The position numbers were made by a program, and so were the translations under genes. Under the pieces are notes generated by a model. It ran no database searches. It worked only from the letters and a program-made list of their open reading frames with translations, and had not been told where the DNA came from. From positions 124,001 through 188,000 of the forward strand of contig NZ_JNFA01000023.1 in NCBI RefSeq assembly GCF_000766865.1: 64,000 nt of DNA. Reading direction: 5' to 3'. The stretch is from Listeria booriae. GTDB lineage: Bacteria > Bacillota > Bacilli > Lactobacillales > Listeriaceae. This document shows, piece by piece, positions 55,178 to 64,000 of the stretch; position 1 is the first letter of the stretch, and every line of letters begins with the position of its first letter.

Positions 55178-56716
55178 ATGGCTTATATTCAATTTTTTGA
55201 TACGACGCTTCGTGACGGGGAACAAACGCCTGGCGTCAACTTTAACCAGCAAGAAAAGATTCAAATTGCCAAACAGTTGGAAACGTACGGTATCGATGTT
55301 ATCGAAGCGGGATTCCCGATTGCATCTGACGGTGACTTCCATTCTGTAAAAGAAATTGCTAGTGTGATTAAAAATGCAACGGTTTGTGGTTTAGCACGCT
55401 CGGTGGAACGCGATATTGATCGTGCCTATGAAGCGCTTCGTGACGCAGCAAACGCTCAAGTTCATGTTTTTCTTGCTACTAGTGATGTACATATGAAACA
55501 TAAGTTAAAAATGAGCCGAGCCGAGGTTTTGCAGTCGATTAGCCATCATGTGGCCCACGCGCGTAAACTTTTCCCAATCGTGCAATTCTCACCGGAGGAT
55601 GCGACGCGTACGGACCCTGCGTTCTTGGTACAAGCTGTGCAGGCTGCGATTGATGCGGGGGCAACGGTGATTAATATTCCGGATACGGTTGGTTTTACGA
55701 ACCCGACGGAATTTGGTGCGCTTTTCCGCTACTTGCGTGAAAATATTCCGCGTTTTGATGAAGTCATTTTTTCGACGCATTGTCATGATGATCTTGGTAT
55801 GTCGGTTGCCAATGCGCTTTCGGCGATTGAAAACGGGGCGCGTCGTGTCGAAGGAACGATTAACGGAATCGGCGAACGTGCTGGGAATACAGCGCTTGAA
55901 GAAGTTGCGGTTGCCCTGCATATTCGCAATGATTACTACAAATCGGAGTCAGGCATTATTTTGAATCAGACGAAGAAAACGAGTGACTTGATTAGTCGCC
56001 TTTCTGGAATGCCTGTTCCGCGTAACAAAGCGATTATCGGTGGCAATGCCTACGCGCATGAATCCGGTATTCACCAAGACGGTGTGCTAAAAGAACCTAC
56101 GACTTACGAAATTATTACGCCTGCCCTTGTCGGTGTGGAGAAGAACTCCTTGCCACTTGGTAAACTTTCTGGACGTCATGCTTTTGTGACTCGCATGGAA
56201 GAGCTTGGTTATACGCTGACGGACGAAGAGAAAAACGATGCTTTCAAACGCTTCAAACATTTGGCCGATGTGAAAAAAGATGTGACGGAAGACGATTTGC
56301 ACGCGTTGATCCTTGGTCAAAGTTCCGAACAAGCGGTTGAGCTAAATCATCTGCAAGTGCAATACGTGACTGGTGGTGTGCAAGGCGCGATTATCCGCAT
56401 TCATACCGAAGATGGTACGGTATTAGAGGACGCAGCGACTGGTGCTGGTAGTATTGAAGCGATTTACAATACGATTAACCGCCTGCTAGAACAAGACGTG
56501 ACATTAACAGATTACCGCATTCAAGCTATTACGGCTGGACACGATGCCCAAGCTGAAGTACACGTTGTCGTTCAAGACAACCAAGGCGAAACCTACCACG
56601 GAATCGGTATTGACAATGATGTGTTAACCGCATCCGCCAAGTCTTATCTACATGCAAGCGCCAAAGCCTCGGCTTCCAAACAACAACCAACAAATGAGGA
56701 GGTACCAGTCAAGTGA
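55178..56716 (+). CDS. leuA: 2-isopropylmalate synthase
   Basis: 512 residues. The catalytic-domain motif [13 protein letters not shown] spans 7-19 and the metal-binding H-C-H-D-D-L-G lies near 200. A C-terminal LeuA regulatory domain (about 385-500) gives leucine feedback. It commits ketoisovalerate to leucine. The stop overlaps leuB by four bases. Confidence 0.95.
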   Translation: MAYIQFFDTTLRDGEQTPGVNFNQQEKIQIAKQLETYGIDVIEAGFPIASDGDFHSVKEIASVIKNATVCGLARSVERDIDRAYEALRDAANAQVHVFLATSDVHMKHKLKMSRAEVLQSISHHVAHARKLFPIVQFSPEDATRTDPAFLVQAVQAAIDAGATVINIPDTVGFTNPTEFGALFRYLRENIPRFDEVIFSTHCHDDLGMSVANALSAIENGARRVEGTINGIGERAGNTALEEVAVALHIRNDYYKSESGIILNQTKKTSDLISRLSGMPVPRNKAIIGGNAYAHESGIHQDGVLKEPTTYEIITPALVGVEKNSLPLGKLSGRHAFVTRMEELGYTLTDEEKNDAFKRFKHLADVKKDVTEDDLHALILGQSSEQAVELNHLQVQYVTGGVQGAIIRIHTEDGTVLEDAATGAGSIEAIYNTINRLLEQDVTLTDYRIQAITAGHDAQAEVHVVVQDNQGETYHGIGIDNDVLTASAKSYLHASAKASASKQQPTNEEVPVK

Positions 56717-57765
56717 GCTACTCCATTACAGCCCTTCCTGGCGACGGGATTGGACCAGAAATTATGGCAAGCGGTCTAGAAATACTCGAGACACTTGCCG
56801 CAAAATTCCAACTCGATTTTACAATTGAAACACACCCATTTGGCGGTGCCGGCATTGACGCACATTCCGATCCACTGCCAGACGCAACACTTGCCGCGTG
56901 CCAAAAAGCAGATGCCATTTTGCTCGGTGCGATTGGTGGCCCTAAATGGGACGATGCGCCAAAACGTCCAGAACAAGGACTGCTTGCTCTTCGTAAAGCG
57001 CTCGGTTTGTTTGCTAATATCCGTCCTATTCAAGTGCCAGCTAGCATCACGCACCTTTCTCCTTTAAAACAGGAAATCGTTGAAGGCACCGATTTTATCG
57101 TCGTTCGCGAACTGACTGGTGGCATTTATTTCGGCGAACCAAAACATTGGGACGAAAACGGCGCGGTGGACACTTTAACGTACACGGCCGCCGAAATTGA
57201 ACGCATCGCAGTTCAAGCATTTGAATTAGCGAAAACAAGACGCAATAAAGTTACCTCTGTCGACAAAGCCAATGTGCTTGCTTCTAGTAAGCTATGGCGC
57301 CAAATCGTCGAACAAGTGGCAACGCGTTATCCAGAAGTGACATTAGAACATCTCTATGTGGACGCTGCGGCGATGATTCTCATTCAGCGCCCTACCACAT
57401 TTGACGTTATCGTGACGGAAAACATGTTTGGCGACATTTTAAGCGACGAGGCTTCTGTTCTTACTGGTTCGCTCGGCATGTTACCTTCTGCTAGCCATCC
57501 AGAATCAGGACCATCGCTTTACGAACCAATTCACGGCTCAGCGCCAGACATCGCAGGCCAAGACATCGCTAACCCGATGTCCATGATTTCATCGATTTCG
57601 ATGATGTTACGGCAATCATTCCAACTTTTTGAAGCAGCAGATTATTTAGATCAAGCAGCCGCAGACACGATGGCAGCTGGTTTCCTAACGAAAGACCTCG
57701 GTGGCGACACATCGACTACCAATTTTACAAAAGAAGTTAAAAAACGAGTTAAAGGAGGAGAATAA
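56713..57765 (+). CDS. leuB: 3-isopropylmalate dehydrogenase
   Basis: 350 residues from a GTG start inside the end of leuA (GAGGAGG upstream). G-D-G-I-G-P-E opens the fold. The substrate arginines lie in [13 protein letters not shown] and the metal motif [10 protein letters not shown] near 237. It oxidatively decarboxylates isopropylmalate with NAD. Confidence 0.95.
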   Translation: MSYSITALPGDGIGPEIMASGLEILETLAAKFQLDFTIETHPFGGAGIDAHSDPLPDATLAACQKADAILLGAIGGPKWDDAPKRPEQGLLALRKALGLFANIRPIQVPASITHLSPLKQEIVEGTDFIVVRELTGGIYFGEPKHWDENGAVDTLTYTAAEIERIAVQAFELAKTRRNKVTSVDKANVLASSKLWRQIVEQVATRYPEVTLEHLYVDAAAMILIQRPTTFDVIVTENMFGDILSDEASVLTGSLGMLPSASHPESGPSLYEPIHGSAPDIAGQDIANPMSMISSISMMLRQSFQLFEAADYLDQAAADTMAAGFLTKDLGGDTSTTNFTKEVKKRVKGGE

Positions 57766-57767
57766 CA

Positions 57768-59165
57768 ATGGCTAAAACAATGTTCGATAAATTGTGGGAT
57801 CGTCACGTCATATTTGGAAAAGAAGGTGAGCCGCAATTATTATACATCGATCTGCATTTGGTACATGAAGTTACCTCCCCTCAAGCATTTGAAGGATTGC
57901 GAATGGAAGGAAGAAAAGTCCGCCGCACAGATCGCACATTTGCAACAATGGATCATAACGTCCCAACCGAAGATATTTTCAACATTCATGACGTCGTTGC
58001 AAAAAAACAAATCGATGCCCTTCGCAAAAACTGTGAAGAGTTCGGCGTAACACTTGCTGATGTCGGCAGTGAACGCCAAGGTATCGTACACATGGTAGGA
58101 CCTGAAACCGGGCTAACACAGCCGGGCAAAACAATTGTATGTGGTGACTCGCATACCGCAACACATGGCGCTTTTGGGGCAATGGCTTTTGGTATTGGCT
58201 CCAGTGAAGTCGAACATGTCCTTGCTACGCAGTCCATCTGGCAACAAAAACCAAAATCAATGGGTGTCAAAATTAACGGTACCCTTCCAAAAGGTGTGTA
58301 TGCCAAAGACATCATTCTCCACCTAATCGCAACATACGGCGTCTCATTCGGTAACGGATATGCCGTCGAATACTACGGAGAAGCCGTTCGCAATATGACG
58401 ATGGAAGAACGCATGACCATCTGCAACATGTCTATCGAAGGCGGCGCTAAAATGGGCATGATGGCTCCCGACGAAACAACATTCGCCTACATCAAAGGTC
58501 GCGAATACGCACCAACCAACTGGGAAGAAGCCGTCGCTGATTGGAAAACACTGCCGAGTGATGCAGACGCAGCATATGATCGTGACATCGAAATTGATGT
58601 TTCTGAGCTAGCACCATATGTCACGTGGGGAACAAACCCAGGCATGGGCGTCCCTGTCACACAAGCCTTCCCTGCTATCGAAAATATCAATGATGAACGC
58701 GCGTATCAATACATGGGACTAGAACCCGGGCAAACCGCATCAGACATTGATCTAGGCTATGTTTTCATCGGCTCATGTACGAATTCACGTCTTTCCGATC
58801 TCGAAGAAGCCGCACAAATCGTCAAAGGCAAGCAAGTCGCCGACGGTATTCGCGCCATGGTTGTTCCTGGTTCGCGCCAAGTTCGCCTTGCCGCTGAACG
58901 CATCGGACTGGACCAAGTTTTCATCGATGCCGGTTTTGAATGGCGTGAGCCGGGTTGCTCAATGTGTCTAGGCATGAACCCCGACCAAGTACCAGAAGGC
59001 GTGCACTGCGCCTCCACATCCAATCGTAATTTTGAAGGACGACAAGGAAAAGGCGCCCGGACTCACCTAGTAAGCCCAGCAATGGCCGCAGCAGCCGCGA
59101 TTCACGGCCGCTTTATCGATATTCGCAAAGGAGTGTGGCAAAATGGAAGCAATGGTGTTGCATAA
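57768..59165 (+). CDS. leuC: 3-isopropylmalate dehydratase, large subunit
   Basis: 465 residues. Cluster cysteines lie in G-S-C-T-N-S-R and C-S-M-C-L-G-M-N, ligands of the labile [4Fe-4S]. [10 protein letters not shown] is the aconitase-family motif. Its last 23 bases overlap leuD, which ensures coupled synthesis of the two subunits. Confidence 0.96.
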   Translation: MAKTMFDKLWDRHVIFGKEGEPQLLYIDLHLVHEVTSPQAFEGLRMEGRKVRRTDRTFATMDHNVPTEDIFNIHDVVAKKQIDALRKNCEEFGVTLADVGSERQGIVHMVGPETGLTQPGKTIVCGDSHTATHGAFGAMAFGIGSSEVEHVLATQSIWQQKPKSMGVKINGTLPKGVYAKDIILHLIATYGVSFGNGYAVEYYGEAVRNMTMEERMTICNMSIEGGAKMGMMAPDETTFAYIKGREYAPTNWEEAVADWKTLPSDADAAYDRDIEIDVSELAPYVTWGTNPGMGVPVTQAFPAIENINDERAYQYMGLEPGQTASDIDLGYVFIGSCTNSRLSDLEEAAQIVKGKQVADGIRAMVVPGSRQVRLAAERIGLDQVFIDAGFEWREPGCSMCLGMNPDQVPEGVHCASTSNRNFEGRQGKGARTHLVSPAMAAAAAIHGRFIDIRKGVWQNGSNGVA

Positions 59166-59724
59166 AGGACGCACAGTCGCCCTAATGAATGACAATATAG
59201 ATACCGATCAAATTATCCCAAAACAATTTCTAAAACGCATCGAACGAACAGGATTTGGCGAATTTCTCTTTGATGAATGGCGCTACCTTCCCGATCGTTC
59301 CTTGAACCCTGATTTCCCGCTTAATGCACCAGATCGTCAAGAAGCAACCATCCTGATTACAGGCGAGAATTTCGGTTGTGGCTCGAGCCGTGAACACGCA
59401 CCTTGGGCCCTACTTGACTACCGTTTCCGTATTATTATTGCCGGCGGGTACAGCGATATTTTTTATATGAACTGCACGAAAAATGGTATTTTGCCAATCA
59501 GTTTGCCAAAAGAAGCGCGCGAGAAGTTGGCGACAATTCCTGCTTCTGAAGAAATCGCCGTTGATTTGCCGAAACAGCAAGTCATTAGCTCTGTTGGCAC
59601 ATATGATTTTGAGATTGACGCAACATGGAAAGAAAAGTTCATGAAAGGGCTAGACGATATCGCCCAAACAATGGAACACGAAGCAATGATTACCGCATAC
59701 GAAAACCAAGCGCGTGCTTATTAA
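59143..59724 (+). CDS. leuD: 3-isopropylmalate dehydratase, small subunit
   Basis: 193 residues. The swivel-domain motif [16 protein letters not shown] lies near 66-81, and an early [10 protein letters not shown] segment is present. An AAAGGAG ribosome site inside leuC precedes the ATG. With LeuC it isomerises 2- to 3-isopropylmalate. Confidence 0.96.
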   Translation: MEAMVLHKGRTVALMNDNIDTDQIIPKQFLKRIERTGFGEFLFDEWRYLPDRSLNPDFPLNAPDRQEATILITGENFGCGSSREHAPWALLDYRFRIIIAGGYSDIFYMNCTKNGILPISLPKEAREKLATIPASEEIAVDLPKQQVISSVGTYDFEIDATWKEKFMKGLDDIAQTMEHEAMITAYENQARAY

Positions 59725-59744
59725 ATAAAGGATGTGAGGAAGTT

Positions 59745-61013
59745 ATGGAAATGGTTGATGTCGATGCTTTAGTTAGCAAACAAGACGTGCTAGACGCTCA
59801 TGATACGTTAAAATCAATCGTCAAACACACACCTCTTGAAAAAGACTACTATTTATCGCAAAAATATGACTGCAATGTCTACTTAAAACGAGAAGATTTG
59901 CAATGGGTTCGTTCGTTCAAACTACGCGGTGCCTATTATGCCATCGCCCAATTAACCCAAGACCAATTAAAAAACGGCGTTACATGTGCTAGCGCAGGAA
60001 ATCACGCACAAGGAGTCGCCTTCACCTGTCAAAAACTTGGCGTTCCTGCGACGATTTTCATGCCAACCACAACGCCCCAACAAAAAGTTTCGCAAGTGAA
60101 ATTTTTCGGTGGTGAATTTGTGGAAGTTCGTCTTACTGGTGACACATTTGACGCCTCGGCGTACTCTGCGAAGAAATTCAGCGCAGAGCATAACAAGACG
60201 TTTATTGCCCCGTTCGATGATGCGAATATTATCGCTGGACAAGGAACGGTTGCCGTGGAAATGCTCGATGACCTAGACGCAGATTCATGCGATTTCGTTT
60301 TTGCAGCTATTGGTGGTGGTGGATTGGTTTCTGGCGTGGCCTCTTACGTTAAAGCTGTGAGTCCTGAAACGACGATTATTGGTGTAGAACCCTCTGGTGC
60401 GCCTTCGATGGCTAAATCATTGCTCGCCGGCAAGGTCGTCAATCTTCCGAAAATCGATAAGTTCGTAGACGGCGCGGCGGTAAAACAAGTCGGCCAACTA
60501 ACGTACCAACATTGCGCGAAGTTGGTTGATGAAGTAACCGAAGTCGATGAAGGCGAAGTTTGCTCTACAATCTTAGACATGTACACAAAGCAAGCCATTG
60601 TCGCCGAGCCTGCAGGTGCTTTATCCGTCGCAGCGCTCAACCATTTCCGCCAACAAATCAAAGGTAAAAACGTCATCTGCATTGTCAGCGGTGGTAACAA
60701 CGACATTAACCGCATGCAAGAGATTGAAGAGCGTTCCCTCGTATTTGAAGGCTTAAAACATTACTTTATCGTGAACTTCCCACAACGTCCTGGCGCCTTA
60801 CGCGAATTCGTAAACGATGTTCTTGGTCCCTACGACGATATTACAAAATTCGAATACACGAAAAAAGTGAATCGGAATCAAGGCCCCGTTATCATCGGCG
60901 TCCTGCTCCAAAATCCAAATGATTATGAGAAATTATTAGAGCGAATTGCCGTCTTTGACCCAAGTTTCATGCCAATTAACGACAATCAAATGCTCTATAC
61001 ACTTCTTGTATAA
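59745..61013 (+). CDS. ilvA: Threonine dehydratase, biosynthetic
   Basis: 422 residues from M-E-M-V-D-V. The PLP lysine Lys59 is in S-F-K-L-R-G-A and the phosphate-binding glycine loop G-G-G-G-L-V-S-G lies near 188. A single C-terminal ACT-like domain (about 335-420) is the short Firmicute form. It forms 2-ketobutyrate for isoleucine and closes the nine-gene operon. A frame reading upstream into leuD is not the real start; TGAGGAAGTT sits just before 59745. Confidence 0.95.
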   Translation: MEMVDVDALVSKQDVLDAHDTLKSIVKHTPLEKDYYLSQKYDCNVYLKREDLQWVRSFKLRGAYYAIAQLTQDQLKNGVTCASAGNHAQGVAFTCQKLGVPATIFMPTTTPQQKVSQVKFFGGEFVEVRLTGDTFDASAYSAKKFSAEHNKTFIAPFDDANIIAGQGTVAVEMLDDLDADSCDFVFAAIGGGGLVSGVASYVKAVSPETTIIGVEPSGAPSMAKSLLAGKVVNLPKIDKFVDGAAVKQVGQLTYQHCAKLVDEVTEVDEGEVCSTILDMYTKQAIVAEPAGALSVAALNHFRQQIKGKNVICIVSGGNNDINRMQEIEERSLVFEGLKHYFIVNFPQRPGALREFVNDVLGPYDDITKFEYTKKVNRNQGPVIIGVLLQNPNDYEKLLERIAVFDPSFMPINDNQMLYTLLV

Positions 61014-61019
61014 TAACTT

Positions 61020-61056
61020 AAAAAGATGCTGTCCACGTGGCAGGTCTTTTTATTTT
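61020..61056 (+). terminator. Terminator of the ilv-leu operon
   Basis: AAAAAGATGCTG and CAGGTCTTTTT pair around CCACGTGG, followed by ATTTTG. It separates ilvA from the decarboxylase gene. Confidence 0.75.
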
Positions 61057-61093
61057 GTGTAATATATTACTTTCCTTCTTTTTCCCAAACAGG

Positions 61094-61099
61094 TATAAT
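61094..61099 (+). promoter_or_regulatory. Predicted -10 of the acetolactate decarboxylase promoter
   Basis: A perfect TATAAT lies 64 bases before the start codon. The best -35 at 17-base spacing (TTTCCT) is weak, so it may depend on an activator or on read-through from ilvA. Confidence 0.4.
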
Positions 61100-61162
61100 G
61101 TTACAAACAGAATAAATAAATGCACACGCTATACAAAAAACTGGAGAAAGAAGTGATTTCAA

Positions 61163-61888
61163 ATGACTGATTCAAGTAAAAACAGACTTTTTCAGCATGC
61201 CACATTAGCTTCATTGCTCGGCGGATTGTACGAAGGCTCGACGACATTTAAAGAATTGTTAACACATGGAGATTTAGGGATTGGGACACTTGATTCTCTT
61301 GATGGTGAATTGGTGATTTTAGATGGGGTTGCCTATCAAATACGGGCAAATGGGGAAGCTTATCGCATGAAAGAGACGGATACGACGCCTTACGCGATGG
61401 TCACGTTTTTTGAAGCGGATTTTGGTTTTGATGTAGATCAATTGACGACGAAAGAAGCGCTAGAAGCACGTATCGCACCCTTAACGCAAGGGCCTAATCT
61501 TTTTTATACGGTTAAAATGACGGGAAACTTCCGTATTGTTCATACTCGAACTGTGCAAAAGCAATCGCGCCCTTTTCTTCCACTCATGGAAATTTCGGAC
61601 GATCAGCGCACCTATACGTTAGAATACATCACTGGAACAATTGTTGGTTTTTGGTCCCCTACGTATCTTCAAGGTGTTTATGTACCTGGATATCATCTGC
61701 ATTTCATTGATGATTTACGAAAAGTCGGCGGGCATGTTTTTGATTATGAGATTTTGGAAGGTCGTATTGAAATCTCGCAGCAAACTGGAATCGAAATTGA
61801 GTTGCCGCAAAATACTGACTATTTAAAGAGCAACTTAGAAAATCCAGAAATAGCCGACCAAATTGAATCGATTGAAAAGGATGGCTAA
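61163..61888 (+). CDS. budA: Alpha-acetolactate decarboxylase
   Basis: 241 residues. L-G-I-G-T-L-D-S-L-D-G-E-L near 35-47 and the zinc-binding Y-V-P-G-Y-H-L-H-F-I-D-D (two histidines) near 173-184 are family hallmarks, with G-G-H-V-F-D-Y supplying the third histidine. It converts acetolactate to acetoin. Placed after ilvA, it competes with IlvC for acetolactate, as also in L. monocytogenes, and may relieve acid or valine imbalance. Confidence 0.93.
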   Translation: MTDSSKNRLFQHATLASLLGGLYEGSTTFKELLTHGDLGIGTLDSLDGELVILDGVAYQIRANGEAYRMKETDTTPYAMVTFFEADFGFDVDQLTTKEALEARIAPLTQGPNLFYTVKMTGNFRIVHTRTVQKQSRPFLPLMEISDDQRTYTLEYITGTIVGFWSPTYLQGVYVPGYHLHFIDDLRKVGGHVFDYEILEGRIEISQQTGIEIELPQNTDYLKSNLENPEIADQIESIEKDG

Positions 61889-61930
61889 AAAAAGATTGAG
61901 CAACCGCCAAAAATGACAGTCACTCAATCT
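61886..61930 (-). terminator. Terminator of the cold-shock gene
   Basis: On the minus strand, AGATTGAG and CTCAATCT pair, followed by TTTTTTT. On the plus strand the tail is less T-rich, so it mainly serves the csp gene. Confidence 0.75.
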
Positions 61931-61955
61931 CTATTCGCGTACTCTTGCTACCAAA

Positions 61956-62156
61956 TTAAAGCTTAGTTACGTTATCAGCTTGAGGTCCGCGTTGTCCTTC
62001 AACGATTTCAAACTCAACTTTTTGACCTTCGTCAAGTGTTTTGAAACCTTCTCCTTGAATTGCGCTGAAGTGTACGAATACATCGTCGCCGCCTTCAACT
62101 TCAATAAATCCAAAACCTTTTTCGCCATTGAACCATTTTACTGTACCTTCTTGCAT
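61956..62156 (-). CDS. cspB: Cold-shock protein
   Basis: 66 residues with RNP1 K-G-F-G-F-I-E-V (13-20) and RNP2 D-V-F-V-H-F (25-30). It is a single-strand nucleic acid chaperone. GGAGG lies eight bases upstream. Its leader of about 230 bases is long and AT-rich, as in cold-regulated csp mRNAs. The symbol follows my recollection that cspB precedes dapF in Listeria. Confidence 0.9.
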   Translation of the reverse strand: MQEGTVKWFNGEKGFGFIEVEGGDDVFVHFSAIQGEGFKTLDEGQKVEFEIVEGQRGPQADNVTKL

Positions 62157-62393
62157 GTGTCAAAAACCTCCAAAAATTTTTTCTTAATATGTTCCTTTTA
62201 CAAATACAAAACTTACTGGGAAACTGCTAAACAACAAGCTTACCTTTGTTTTCATATAAAAATTCACATATTATAAAAGATACTCATCGTACAAAGAATC
62301 AATATCCTTTATAACATGTGAATAAGCTCTTGCCAAGCCCACAGCATCCCAACAATGCACAAAAAGGGCAATATTAATTTTATTGATACACTT

Positions 62394-62422
62394 ATTTTAC
62401 CGCTTTCATTCTAAAAATGCAA
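62394..62422 (-). promoter_or_regulatory. csp promoter with overlapping cre-like sequence and long leader
   Basis: On the minus strand, TTGCAT (62417-62422) and TAAAAT (62394-62399) are 17 bases apart. TGAAAGCGGTAAAA over the -10 is one base from a cre core. The rest of the 381-base gap (62157-62537) is the csp leader and the terminator of the PAP2 gene. Confidence 0.6.
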
Positions 62423-62493
62423 GTAATATTTACCTATGTCAATGAATATTTTCGGGACATAAGAAGTGTTTTGTTTCACAATGTTTTCGCTAT

Positions 62494-62534
62494 GAAAAAA
62501 CCGCGACGGGCACTTTAGCCTTTCGCGGTTTTGT
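62494..62534 (-). terminator. Terminator after the PAP2 gene
   Basis: On the minus strand, AAAACCGCGA pairs with TCGCGGTTTT across a short loop, followed by TTC. It is a compact strong stem directly after the stop codon. Confidence 0.85.
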
Positions 62535-62537
62535 TAA

Positions 62538-63230
62538 CTATTTTATGACGCTGCGATCTTTAATGCGCCATTTTACTAATAGATTATGCAGTGGTTCGCG
62601 CACTAGGAAATACACGCCGAGTGAGATGAAGATGGAAGCAACGCCAAATAGGAAGCCACCAAATACGTCTGTTGGGTAATGCACGCCTAGATAAACGCGG
62701 GAATACATGATGAAGAAAATCCAGCCTAAGCCGACAACACCAATCACGATTTTTGCCCACATTTGTCTTACTGTAAAAATTAAGAACATCGCTGCTAAGC
62801 CGTAAAAAACAGTGCTCCCAGTCGCATGCCCACTTGGGAAACTAAAGCCAGTCTCCGCAATCAATCGATCGAAGTTAGGACGTGGTCTTTGGAAGATGTC
62901 TTTTAAGATCGTGTTTAGCAAAACCGCACAAACAAGTACTGTTCCGCCAAACCACAGACCCACAACAAACTTGCGCATGAAGAATAAAATAACGACAACG
63001 ATAACGGTTAAAATAATAGCGGTTTCTGCGCTTCCGATAGTTGTTAACGTCTCAATCAAACTTGTTTTGGAAGCGGAAATATTTGTTTGAATCCGGCTGA
63101 TCCAATTTAAGTCAAATTTGGCAACCCAGCGCGGTTCTGAATTAACAGCCAGTGCTACGATAATAAAGATTAGTAGCGCAAAGCCACCGATTGCAAATAG
63201 CGGGATTGCTTTCTTTTTATTTGTGTTCAT
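62538..63230 (-). CDS. PAP2-family membrane phosphatase
   Basis: 230 residues and about six membrane helices. The three phosphatase signatures are present: K-D-I-F-Q-R-P-R-P (110-118), P-S-G-H (132-135) and S-R-V-Y-L-G-V-H-Y-P-T-D (177-188). Such proteins dephosphorylate undecaprenyl diphosphate or phosphatidylglycerol phosphate; which one is not evident. It lies 16 bases after dapF and may be co-transcribed. Confidence 0.9.
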   Translation of the reverse strand: MNTNKKKAIPLFAIGGFALLIFIIVALAVNSEPRWVAKFDLNWISRIQTNISASKTSLIETLTTIGSAETAIILTVIVVVILFFMRKFVVGLWFGGTVLVCAVLLNTILKDIFQRPRPNFDRLIAETGFSFPSGHATGSTVFYGLAAMFLIFTVRQMWAKIVIGVVGLGWIFFIMYSRVYLGVHYPTDVFGGFLFGVASIFISLGVYFLVREPLHNLLVKWRIKDRSVIK

Positions 63231-63246
63231 ACATTTACTCCTTACA

Positions 63247-64000
63247 TCACTTATTTTTTTGTAAAAATGCTTTCACTTCTTCTACCATTGCTTGATATTT
63301 AGCTTGTTCTCCTGTTTCGCTTTTTTCAAGAAGGTTCATTGTTGTTGCTGTGATAGCAAGTTTCCCATGATAAACAAAGGTGGCATTGCCGATAAGTTGC
63401 AAATGAAGCGCCCCTTCTTTATCTTTAGCTGCTGTCACTTGTACGCGCCCACCATTGTTATACACGTTTACAGGCGTTTCCAGTGTATCATTATGAAGCA
63501 GCTTTTTCATCAGACTTGAGGCCGACATCGCCGTTCCACACGCATTTGTAAAACCAACACCACGCTCGAACGTCCGCACATAAATCGTGTCTTCCGTGAT
63601 ATTTTTCACGAAACTCACATTCACGCCATCTGTAAAATAAGGATTTTTCCCATTTAAATACGTAGAAAGCGTTTCTTGTTTGTCCGAATCCAGCACATCC
63701 TGATCTACAAACGTAATTAAATGCGGATTGGGTACGGCTACCGCTGAAAAACGAAGCGTATCATCCAATGCAGGGATCACCTCATCATACAGCTTAGATT
63801 CCGGCCAGTTTAACGGCAAAGCTTCTGGTTCAAATAAAACAGGTGAAATTTCCACTTGATATGTCGGAATGTCATTGCCAATTTCAGCAGCTTTCGATAC
63901 GTGCAGTGTTGCTTTCATCGTTTCTACCGTTGCTTCTGACACGCCCTCTTTTTCTAACAAGTAACGAGCCACCGTACGCAGCCCATTTCCGCACATAGAC
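63247..64000 (-). CDS. dapF: Diaminopimelate epimerase, N-terminus beyond the window
   Basis: About 251 residues are present; the frame is still open at 64000. The first catalytic cysteine is in S-M-C-G-N-G-L-R and the second in T-N-A-C-G-T-A-M-S-A-S. The usual sequence around the second cysteine is E-T-x-A-C-G-T-G; here E and the last G are replaced, a divergent form I believe is shared by Listeria DapF. It interconverts LL- and meso-diaminopimelate, feeding wall synthesis and LysA. Confidence 0.88.
   Translation of the reverse strand, partial: SMCGNGLRTVARYLLEKEGVSEATVETMKATLHVSKAAEIGNDIPTYQVEISPVLFEPEALPLNWPESKLYDEVIPALDDTLRFSAVAVPNPHLITFVDQDVLDSDKQETLSTYLNGKNPYFTDGVNVSFVKNITEDTIYVRTFERGVGFTNACGTAMSASSLMKKLLHNDTLETPVNVYNNGGRVQVTAAKDKEGALHLQLIGNATFVYHGKLAITATTMNLLEKSETGEQAKYQAMVEEVKAFLQKNK

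Overview
The window is core chromosome from a Firmicute of the genus Listeria. The gene order follows the Listeria monocytogenes stretch from tyrA/hisC to dapF (roughly lmo1924 to lmo2018, from memory) and parts of the Bacillus subtilis aro/men/fol and ypbE-D-recS-ypbB-fer neighbourhoods. The sequence looks more GC-rich than L. monocytogenes, and several blocks I expect from that species are absent. I therefore infer one of the other Listeria lineages (possibly the weihenstephanensis/rocourtiae/booriae side of the genus); the species is not provable here.

Layout. 1-7509 (all minus): folE, the menaquinone genes hepS-menG-hepT, ndk, then aroC-aroB-aroH-hisC-tyrA. 7618-20290: an inserted acetyltransferase, hup, a tyrosine phosphatase, gpsA, der, rpsA, cmk, asparaginase, a LysM protein, a CPBP protease-like membrane protein, recQ, ypbB-like and ferredoxin. 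20300-30800 (minus): FMN riboswitch-ribU, a thioesterase, resDE, rluB-scpB-scpA, lysA, pnp, xerD and fur. 30950-36011: a Fur-controlled hydroxamate-siderophore importer, with fhuBGD divergent from fhuC plus a ferredoxin-NADP reductase-like gene. 36058-45767: a triple-repeat putative DNA-binding protein, an autoregulated TetR/ABC-2 exporter operon, nudF, xpaC-telA, dinB with an SOS box, a short-chain dehydrogenase and rnz. 46105-49514: zwf, yueI, a 46-residue membrane protein and two accessory genes. 49650-61888: the complete ilvD-B-N-C-leuA-B-C-D-ilvA operon followed by acetolactate decarboxylase. 61956-64000: a cold-shock protein, a PAP2 phosphatase and truncated dapF.

The genes form a few working modules: the aromatic/menaquinone/folate block; iron uptake plus reduction (fhu, the reductase, ferredoxin, fur); redox sensing (resDE); chromosome maintenance (scpAB, xerD, hup, recQ, dinB); and branched-chain amino acid synthesis. 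The last has the richest visible control: a near-perfect cre site, a CodY-like box, a consensus promoter, a 15-codon leader peptide ending in branched-chain codons, and mutually exclusive RNA hairpins. This matches what is known of Rli60-type ribosome-mediated attenuation in Listeria.

I did not find a phage, insertion sequence, CRISPR array or obvious defence island. The least explained items are the HEAR-like repeat protein, a dispersed palindromic element (11310 and a core-less copy at 46029), a 110-base hairpin after zwf, the loss of phosphopentomutase between pnp and xerD, and two overlapping terminators that share one strand in the ilv leader.
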